64,000 nt of DNA from Symsagittifera roscoffensis (Eukaryota > Xenacoelomorpha > Acoela > Convolutidae): contig NC_087069.1 in NCBI RefSeq assembly GCF_963678635.1, positions 27,270,303 to 27,334,302 of the forward strand. Direction: 5' to 3'. The notes below the pieces were generated by a model. It saw only the letters and a list, made by a program, of their open reading frames with translations, ran no database searches and was not told the DNA's origin. Every line of letters starts with the position of its first letter. The first letter of the stretch is position 1. Of the stretch, positions 55,456-64,000 are shown piece by piece. A program made the translations under genes and the position numbers.

Positions 55456-56439
55456 CTGAAACGTGAATTAAAATCACCCTTCCCCTATCCTCATTTGGCT
55501 TAAAATCTTAAAACATCAGCTTTTATGGGGGAATCTTTTTTGCGCGAAGGACCGAGAGCGCGAAAATTATGTCAGCCGATAGCAATTCAGTATTCATAAG
55601 CTCGAAGGACATAAAGCGATAAACTCAGTTTATTTTGAACAGTTTGCGGGCGTTGATTGGTTGAGAATTTTTGCTCATTCAGTCATTGACGCATGAAAAT
55701 AGATCCAGCTTCTAAATTCACCGGAAAAAATTTTCTAATAAACTCATCTAAATTCACCGGAAATAAACACAAGAGTTACTACCTGGAGTTGATGCAGTTA
55801 ATTTCCTTATTGTAAATAGATCCAGGCGACTGGAATACTGTAAGAGGCCGGAGATTTTTAGTTACAGCTTTAAAATTTATTGTTAAAATGCGATTTTCAA
55901 ATTATAATTTTTTTCCTTAATGTGAACAGTTCGTCTTGTTTTTTGTTCTGCTAAATTAAAGGGCATTTCGATGTTGAAAAATTTCATTAAAAACAAATTG
56001 TGGGTGTTTTTTTTGCGTCTCGGTCTCTTTTTTATTAAAACGAATGAGAGTTGTTGGCAAAGTAATTAAATTTGGTGCAAAATTTTTTATTCGCCCAAAG
56101 GTACTGCGATTTGCAGTAAGCTTGATGTTATCTATTTATGTAATATGTATACTATTATGGTCAAGGCCATTTGTGCCGTTCTAAAATAGAAGAACTGCGA
56201 GATCAGCTCTGCAATACACAGGCCAGTATGGAACTCAGGCCAGTAAATCTGAGCTACGAAAAAACGTTATTACAAACGATCTATGTTCAAGTATTATAAA
56301 AACGATAAGTCGTTTTCTTAAATAACTCAGTTATCAGAACTTCCATCAGTTATCACAGCCCGCCAAAAAATGACTGCTCAGATATTTAGAAATTCTGCGA
56401 CTTGGCTTCTTGTTTCTTAATTTTTTTTCAGGTACGCAC
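55456..56439. other. No gene seen
   Basis: AT-rich. A short direct repeat TCTAAATTCACCGGAAA occurs near 55711 and 55748. Confidence 0.5.
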
Positions 56440-56676
56440 TTGTTTCTCTATGTTTGCTATTATTTGTTTAATTTTTGAGGACATTTTTACTTTGCTTTTA
56501 TTTTCAAATTTATGTCCGACTTCTCGTAATCTCAGTTTTCCTAAGGTCAGTTTTAACGTAGAATTATAACTCATTGGAATAAGCCATGGCTCGATGTCCA
56601 GTTTTGTTTCAACATAGTCGTCCGGACATTCGTACGACCAGTGGACCACAGAGCCGTTTGCGCTCACAAGCCAAGC
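56440..56676 (-). CDS. Candidate host exon (unrecognised)
   Basis: 237 bp, phase 0 at both ends, between an acceptor (CTTTTTTAG just right of 56676) and a GTGCGT donor (just left of 56440). It encodes AWLVSANGSVVHWSYECPDD, then YVETKLDIEPWLIPMSYNST and a Lys-rich end (GHKFENKSKVKMSSKIKQ). I do not recognise the family. The composition is much more protein-like than its surroundings. It may follow the exon at 59716-59814, which also ends in phase 0, on the same strand. Confidence 0.4.
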
Positions 56677-58992
56677 CTAAAAAAGTAACTTTTTTTGCGG
56701 ATTGCCGGTAACCTAATCTGGGCTGTTTAGTCAGTTCACGTATAGCCCTTTTCCTATCTTTCCTCGCTTTTCAGTCTGAAACACTGTGTTGATTAATGCT
56801 CTTTTCTGCGGCCAAAATTTTCGAGTTTACAATTTTTGCTTCCATTTTCGAGAAAATTGACGGAATATTTTTCCAGAGTAATTTTTTCAACTAATCATTT
56901 TCAACGTAGTTTCCGTACAATCTCAAAGATTATTTGACACTTTCTGTAATCCTATGAAGAAATTCTTTAGAGGTATGGGAGTTTGGAAACAGCAAAGAGG
57001 TTGAGCTTTTGCAAGCCTCAGTTCAATAGGCAACTGCTCAATTGATAGTTACGCGCAGTCAGTAAAAAAAGAAAGTAATAGATTATAATGGATTTTTTAA
57101 GTCAGTCTCCATAAATTATAAAAAGAATCGATTAAAAATGGATTACATTGGTACTATATAATTCAAAACAATTAAACCATTATGATCGATTATTTAAAAA
57201 AAAACTTTTCCCTAAATTTTATTAGCTGATAGTTCATTTTAATGGATTATAATGCACTATTATACAACAAACGTCATCCCTTTATTTCATTTCATTTTTA
57301 TTTTGTTGTGTGTGCTTTTCAGTTGGTATCATTTTTCACAATTTTTTTCAATCGCTTTTTTTAACAGTTTTTTGAAAAAAAAAATGTTCAATTGGTGTGA
57401 CCTCGAAGTATTCTTAGAACGCCTAAACATGATAGTTTGAGTATTTTTTTTATTAACTAGCTTGAGTCAACGTCGCTACAGGGTACCGGCGGCCATTTAG
57501 ACGATGGAACTTCGACCGAAAATCAAAATTGACATTAAGCCTAACAATTGAATTGTATAAACTGTATTAATTATTATTTGTCAGGTCAGGCCAGCCTCAT
57601 TTTACTGCGGCGAGGTCAGCCTCCTATTAATGGAACTGTGGCAGCCTCATCATTTAACTGGGATGGTTACTGGGATCCTTTTACAGCTTTTCAGTTTCTC
57701 GTAAATCTTCTTTTTTGTCATTTAAACTTTTTTGATTCAGTTTAAAGGGTCCGGAGTGGCAGTTAGTATAGTAAATGGTGTTCACAACCAAAGAAGAATT
57801 CTTAAAATTACCGGATTTGAGTTTCACTTTACTGAGAGGATTGAAAAATGCATGCTATAAAATTTTTTAAAAAGTCTTTTTGTTTACTAAAACAATTTAC
57901 TTTTTTACTGTACCTCCCGTCCGTAGTGATTTTTGATCTATACCAAAATCAAGAGCGACCTCCACGGAACCTATTTCAGTATCAGAAATCTTGTGAGATA
58001 AAATTTTGATAGAAAAAGGGATTGGAATCTATTATAAAAGTTTATAAAAGATTATGAGAGATTTTCGGAAAAATTATAATGAATTATAATTGATTAAAAT
58101 TTATTAAAATTTCACCAAAATTCTTATCATTAAAATGGATTAATAATTGTCTAAACATCTATAAATGACGCTATAATCTATTGTAATTTATCAAAAAGTT
58201 CGATTATAATTATAATATAATCGATGACTTTCTTTTTTACTGAGTGCAGGTAGATACAATACGCGAATTATTTTTGCATGATATTTCCCACACTCATTAT
58301 TCACTACAAAGTGAATCGATTCAGAAATTTTTTAAAATTTCAACTCGACACACTTTTTTGCTCTTTAAGAAACTGTGGTATTCAAAAGTCTTAGTTTCCC
58401 AATATTTTTGTTAAAACTATTGAACGGGGAATTTTTTGTCACAGTATAAGAGCAGTACTCTTACGTTATTAAAAGCAAAAGGAACCACTTTATTCTTTTT
58501 ATAGCACGTATTCAGTAAACTCTTAAAATATTTTTCACTTTTTTAGAAAATTTTCTTTAATTTTCAGATTGGAAATTTTTTTATAGACATTAAAGGGTAG
58601 TGGGAAGATTCAGGGCTTCACCCTGATAACAGCTGTCTGGTTTAAAAAAATATTGCCTCAACTCCTTAGTTATCGAAGCGTTCAAACTTTCTACGATGTA
58701 CCACATTAACACATTAACACGAAAACCATTTTATCCAATTTACATGATGTCAACCACTACTGTGCAATTTTTTCTTTTCCTTTTTTCAAAATGAGAAGTT
58801 TGACAAAGTGAAGTAAACAAAACTGCTCGTATCAGAGTGAAACTTTGATTTTTCCGACTACTTCTTAATGTATATGCAGCAGTAATCACATGAAAATTTT
58901 AAAAGTAATAAACATGAATTAATTTTTTTTTTAAAATCATCACCCCACACGTCACAAAAAGTACAAAGTGATAAATTTTGCTTCTGGTAACA
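56677..58992. other. No gene confidently seen; AT-rich repeats
   Basis: Holds TTATAAT islands at 57075-57255 (direct) and 58020-58225 (inverted). A plus-strand frame at 57585-57745 (RRGQPPINGTVAASSFNWDG) follows a TTTGTCAG acceptor-like site and may be an exon, unproven. Confidence 0.5.
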
Positions 58993-59325
58993 AACCAATC
59001 GTAGAAAATAAGGTTCCTTCTATCAATTTGGAACAATTTCTAAGACGGATTGAATCTCCGCTTAATCGTTAAAAGCGCGAAATCTATCGCGCCTTAATTG
59101 TCCCAATTTGGCCAAACTGGCAATATTAAAATCCTCCTAACTTCACGAAAAATAATCACAGGTGAAATATCTTTTCACGCTTACGCTCAGGAGCACCATA
59201 CCTTTCGAATGATAAAAAAATTTCCGTCAAAAATTGCTTGTTAAAAAGTCGAAATTTGTCTGAAGGAAAAACCCACCCCGAGAACAAATATTCCGTCTCT
59301 TCCGTTACGAAAGTCGGAACAAAAA
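58993..59325 (-). repeat. Long-distance inverted repeat, right arm
   Basis: Reverse-complement partner of 44090-44432. It includes GCGCGAAATCTATCGCGC, a small hairpin that is also present in diverged form in the left arm. The short frames here are not supported as genes. Confidence 0.85.
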
Positions 59326-59715
59326 TCCATGAGAATGCAGTTGTTCTGATGCTAGAGGCCATTTGGCATTTTGTCCGAACTCAATATTATCGTGTTAAGA
59401 AATCATTTACTGACGTAAAATGAAAGTGTTACCACTGATGCTCGGCGTCTTGTTTGTAAAGGAAAACTCTTAGAGAATGTTTTTTTTTGCCGAGAAATGG
59501 AACAACATAACACGTTATTTGACAGGTTAGAAATCAGTGTTTCAACGTTCTAAACAGTTAAATATGAAAAAAATAACTTGAAAATTTTTCAACTTCAAAA
59601 AGTAACTGCTAAGTCAAACGTGATTGCTTGTTTCATTTATTCAATATAAGGATTTCATAGGTTTTTATTTATCACAAACTCTCATAATTATTATTAAGAT
59701 CGGAAGTTTTAGTAC

Positions 59716-59814
59716 CTCTATTTTTCCCCACTGCAGACAACCGTATTTTTCACTGAAAGGACTGGGGTTGATGAAAACTGCGGTATAATAAGCAACACTG
59801 TTCCACTCGTTCGT
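59716..59814 (-). CDS. Candidate host exon (unrecognised)
   Basis: 99 bp between a TTTTTCAG acceptor and a GTACT donor, open in phase 0 (33 codons): TNEWNSVAYYTAVFINPSPF followed by SEKYGCLQWGKIE. Together with 56440-56676 it could be part of one minus-strand gene separated by a 3-kb intron. The family is unknown. Confidence 0.4.
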
Positions 59815-61834
59815 CTGAAAAAGAGGTCATATCATTAAAATAAAAGCATATACCATAACTTCGAAATCAGAGATACAAAAACATTAAAACAACAGATGCC
59901 GAAACGCTAAGGTTAGAATGATTTCATGTCCATTTTGATGAGTCGGATTTCAAAAAATTCCGATAAAAGAATTTTTTTTTTAACTTTTAGATGTTGAAAA
60001 TGTTCACATACCTAAAAGAAAACGTTTTAGAAAGATGAATTTAATCTGATTTTGTTCAAGCAGAACCAATTGAAAATAACTTATGAGTAGCCTATGAAAC
60101 TTTAGTATTGCGCAAAAAATGCGTTAAAAATACGGATTAATGACAAGTGTTGCCAGCATTCTGCGATATCCAAGTCAGTTTCAGTATTTTGAAATTCGAT
60201 ATCCAGTTGTCTTCAAACATGGGTCTTTTTTGGCCCGGGTATTGTAATGAAAACTGAAAAAATACCACTTCAAGATTGGTCCAATCGTTAGTGATCAAAT
60301 TTCGCGTTTATTTTGCAAAAATTTTGAAGCCAGAAATCTGATAAACTTAAAATACAGCTATTTATAAGCACATCGATACAAACATAAAAACATTCCAGAA
60401 TCCAGAGACTGCGCAAGTTTTGGGTATGTTTTTTTTTTTACTTTTGAACACCTACGCGTTTTCGCAGTTACAACAAGTTTGAGCGAAAAGTCGTTGGGTT
60501 CGAAATTTTGCACCAGGATTCATCAGCTTAGCAGCGCACCTTTATCTTTGTTCAAAGAAAAATCGTTTCGTTGTGATTTGTGATTTTTTTCTGCATTTAA
60601 CTTTCTTTTTAATTAGATATCTGTCAATGCGTTTCATCATACTGTTCTAAATGAGTAGAAAAAAAAACTTAAAATCAAGTTGACCTAATGTATTTCCTTT
60701 AACCCTTGTTAGTAGTTTTTAGCGTTTTTATTACGGCGCAATCAACTAATTTAAATTTGCGTGGAGTCCCTGCTTTTTCGACAGTCTGAAAAAAACATCA
60801 ATGGTTGAGACAAGTTTACTTTTGCTGGAAGATTCTCAAAAATCAGAAAATGGTTAAGAGAGGAGGACAATAGAGCCAGGAACAAAAGCGTCGCCTACAA
60901 GATCTCAGCAGAGAAAAGAAGAATCATGAGAAGATGCGCAACGGAAAAAAAGTTCAGATTCATTTAATAATTAGCTTTGAGCGCAAAAGGATAAAACGTA
61001 ATTTACCAGAAAACACCCTCGGTTGAAAAATGCAATCGAGCAGGCAAACATCGACACAAATGGGTACCCGAGTCGAGATTTTTCACCTAATTTGAAGCAA
61101 GATTTGGGCGGTTTGAGCGATGTTTTTGGACAATTACGCTCAAAATCTTGCTTCAGAACGAGCGATTTGAGCGGTTTTTGAACGGTTTATCTAAAAAACC
61201 GCACGATGAATGAAAAATATATATTCATCTGAAATTTTCAAGTACAAAAACCAATGGCTTAAGATAAAAAAATGTAATTCTGTAACAGGAGAAACTAGCA
61301 TGAACATCGAAAAAAAAGAACTCCTGTATGAACTGGGTAAACGCATTTACCGAAGACCGTCTAAAGTATTTCCGGAAAAGCAATTTGTTCGTAACTTGGG
61401 TTGAGTAAAAAGAACATTTTGAGAGACTGTGTAAATCGAAATCGAAGAAACTGATTGAAAACATTGTAGAAGAAGCTGTAAGTAGTCAGAATTATTCACA
61501 TAACCCATCGGAAACTACAACTAAAGACCGAGAAAAACTCTAGGATAAGATAAACGCTTGGCCAGATGGTAAGATAAATCACGATGACGACTCTTCGGTG
61601 CCTAAAATTAGATTAATTTTTGATGAGAAGGTCCCATAAACGAAGGAGCTAATAAGTTTTGAACAAGGAAGTGGTGCTTTCTTAAGTTTGTTCGTACCAG
61701 TGAAATCGGCAAGTCCGAGTAGCTTTTTAAAACAAAACGTTATCCATGAATTGAAAAATAGGAACCCGTCATTTCTAAAGTCTACCAGTCATTCTATATC
61801 AGTTTACAAAAAGACAAAAAGATACTAGCTTTAG
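59815..61834. other. No gene confidently seen
   Basis: AT-rich. It contains a strong hairpin at 61094-61154 (GAAGCAAGATTT with AAATCTTGCTTC) and a Lys/Glu-rich plus-strand stretch near 61410-61530 (FERLCKSKSKKLIENIVEEA) that may be a relic of a retroelement Gag. Confidence 0.45.
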
Positions 61835-61897
61835 CTTTCTCTCTCTCTATCTCTCTCTCTCTCTCTCCTCTCTCTCTCCTCTCTCTCTCTCTATCTA

Positions 61898-61940
<43 letters not shown>
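61835..61940 (+). repeat. (CT)n microsatellite
   Basis: About 105 bp of CT dinucleotides with a few CTAT and CCT interruptions. Confidence 0.97.
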
Positions 61941-62541
61941 CGATAAGTGCTTATTACGGCATCATGAATATTGCTGTAATTTGAGGCAAAACTGTTATTT
62001 GAGTACATTTCAATTAGTGAACAAGTGACAAGGCTTCATTTTGCATAACTTGGGACACTGGAAAAAGTTTATGTGAACGACTGCCTCCTGTCGGAGTTAG
62101 GGATTAAAAAAGCGCAGAGGCAAAGCCTGTAACGGATTATTCATGTGACCATTCCGGTTTACGATAGGTCCAATGAAAATTCCGATGCAAATGTAAATTA
62201 GCACAATAGTTTCAAAAGTTTGTTTACAAGAAATCGGAAGCCCCGCCTGACGGAAAAGTTGCACAGTTTTTTGCAATTTTTGAATCGATAGTGATCAAGG
62301 GTAGGAGAGCTTCTCTATTGGTTGGTGTAAATGATGAACTTACTGGAATGGAAAAATACGGACTTAATATCTATTTCGCTTAAAGCGACAGAGGTGGATT
62401 CATTAGTCCAATAGCAATGTCTTGAAAATTTTTACAAAAAAAACTGCAATTGGACTTAAAACTGCTAAGCAATCAGATTTCTCTAAACAGATACGAGATT
62501 GTTTTTTTAAAGTGAAAAACCTAGAAACACTAAATTAAAAC

Positions 62542-63142
62542 ATGATATCGTTATGGGGAAAACGCGCAAGTTTTCAAGAATCGGTTAGAATTTTTCCCCA
62601 AAAAATATTAGTGGAAATGAAAAATCAAATTTTAAATCATCGGGAACAACTTTTTTGGCACAATGAGAATGTCACGTCTAAGTACCGATGCTTCACAAAA
62701 TGGATTCCCTGCAACATTAGATCAAAGAACGAAGACTTTTGGGCTACAATACTTTTTGCTTCGAGATTTTTAGAGGCCCTTGAGATGAAGTACCCGACGA
62801 AAGAGCTGGAAGGTTTGAATGTGATATGGGCAACTGCACTTATAAAAACTATCTATGACTTTCCATGTTTGGAGTTTTGACAGATCATATATCGCTCTTT
62901 TATCAGTGATGAACGCCAATCATGTAAAAAAAAGAAGACACAGTAGACTAACTTGTACAGTGAACCGACGCCTTCTTTTCAATTTTTATTTTCGACACAT
63001 CTCAGAAGAAGAATTGAGTTTTACCGATTTACTTTCAAACGCCATCTTCTGGAAACGCCCTACCACCATCACTTTACGATATAAAACTTGTGGTGGCAAC
63101 AATCAACAAGCTCAAGCTAATTATGTGTGCAAAAATACTTAA
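62542..63142 (+). pseudogene. Decayed Ty3/gypsy RNase H relic, related to element B
   Basis: The frame from 62542 ends in LFASRFLEALEMKYPTKELE, which aligns with ISFASRFLNAAEKKYSTNEL of element B, including the catalytic Glu. The next frame (from about 62860) carries FGVLTDHISLF, matching the VITDHKALISLL block, then RRHSRLT and FTDLLS in the positions of SRLTRW and LADYLS. Several frameshifts and stops interrupt it. It is an old, diverged copy of the same lineage; RT, protease and integrase are not recognisable nearby. Confidence 0.65.
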
Positions 63143-64000
63143 AAAGAAGAAAGAGAAGAACCGTAAAAAGAACTAAAAGTATATAAAAAACCATGGAAGT
63201 AACAAGTGCAAATAACTTCAAATTAGATCAAGGTCATACAATCATTTCAAGTTCTAGATGACAAGACTGGGTGGATAGAGACGGAGTTGAATACGATTAC
63301 CTAAGCGAGTCGTTGCAGTTTTAAAAACACTACGAGAGTGGTACAAAAGACGGAACGTAAACATCAAATTTAGAGAATCATCGAACGCCTTCTCAAAAAA
63401 TAATTGTTCCAGAATATTTTTATTCAAAAAGAAAGAAAAAAGAACTTTAGACCAGGAAAAGAAAAAATTTAAAGTGACCAGAGGTAACCCTTGACTACAA
63501 TCCTATGCTAGAGACATTGGATTTCGCTTTCAGAACCAAAAAAACTTGACAAAAAATTTGACAGTGAAACTAAATCACTGGCTGATGTTTCTGATTTAGC
63601 AGTTAAGAGAAAAAGAAATTCCCCGACTAAGAGATCAAGACTCGCAATGAAATCAGGACTCGCAGGAGATTTCATCGGCAAACAGTTTGGTAACAAGTCA
63701 TCACCAAGGAGGAGAGAATAAGAGCTGGAGATCAAGCCATAGAAAGATGATACCTTTACTATCAATTGAATGTGCTCTCATCTGTAGATATTGACCAGGT
63801 ATTGACCAGGAATAATGTATGTTGCAATTTTCTGGGAGAGGGCTCAAGCTGTAATTCTGAATACCGCGGTGAATCACGTCTGAAAGCTATTCAGATTCCA
63901 GCCCCCCATCCACATTCGACCATTGACAGTCAGACAGTCAGAGAAACCCAATATAGATCGAGTGGCACACCCAATTTCAGTGGATACTTTTCCTAATAAA
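63143..64000. other. No gene confidently seen
   Basis: A plus-strand stretch at 63523-63720 is Lys/Arg-rich (KKLDKKFDSETKSLADVSDL, KRKRNSPTKRSRLAMKSG) and could be the tail of the same decayed gypsy copy. It is followed by open but unrecognised sequence to the window end. Confidence 0.35.

Noticed and set aside
61835-61940. CRISPR-like or satellite array
   Set aside because: It is a plain CT microsatellite with no spacer structure.

Overview
The window looks like AT-rich invertebrate (metazoan) DNA dominated by transposable elements and interspersed repeats. The support is two Ty3/gypsy elements, one Pao/BEL element, two copies of a decayed Penelope-like element, and CUB-like coding exons flanked by plausible GT-AG junctions; CUB domains are mainly an animal family. 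I cannot name the species. No bacterial operon logic applies, and I see no tRNA, rRNA or CRISPR array.

Layout. 1-8306: Ty3/gypsy element A on the minus strand (gag, protease, RT-RNase H, integrase), running off the left edge. It is visibly more GC-rich than the rest. 8307-10232: its upstream region, with two diverged copies of a covarying hairpin unit and a cluster of CGGAGGG motifs, ending at a 200-N gap. 10433-15356: Pao/BEL element on the minus strand, broken by frameshifts and a stop and cut off inside integrase by the gap. 16003-31896: a head-to-tail tandem duplication with a 7,947 bp period and no visible difference between copies. Each copy carries a Penelope-like relic (RT palm plus GIY-YIG endonuclease) and a hammerhead-ribozyme-like sequence. 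31897-41759: further diverged copies of a related noncoding repeat (called P and Q here), all in the same orientation. 41760-44432: AT-rich repeats and half of a long-distance inverted repeat, ending at a second 200-N gap. 44633 to about 50060: Ty3/gypsy element B on the plus strand, complete from gag zinc knuckle to integrase but split into six frames. 50060-64000: mostly AT-rich noncoding DNA with TTATAAT islands, candidate host exons (a convergent pair of CUB-like genes, two further minus-strand exons) and a badly decayed gypsy RNase H relic near the right end.

Working logic. The elements follow the usual LTR-retrotransposon plan: structural Gag with zinc knuckles, aspartic protease, RT-RNase H, DDE integrase. 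Element A looks closest to intact. Element B keeps all catalytic residues I could check, yet every frame break goes the same way (one extra base each), which suggests sequencing or assembly indels as much as real decay. The Penelope copies are dead. The cellular genes are seen only as scattered exons, and no complete host gene can be given from this window.
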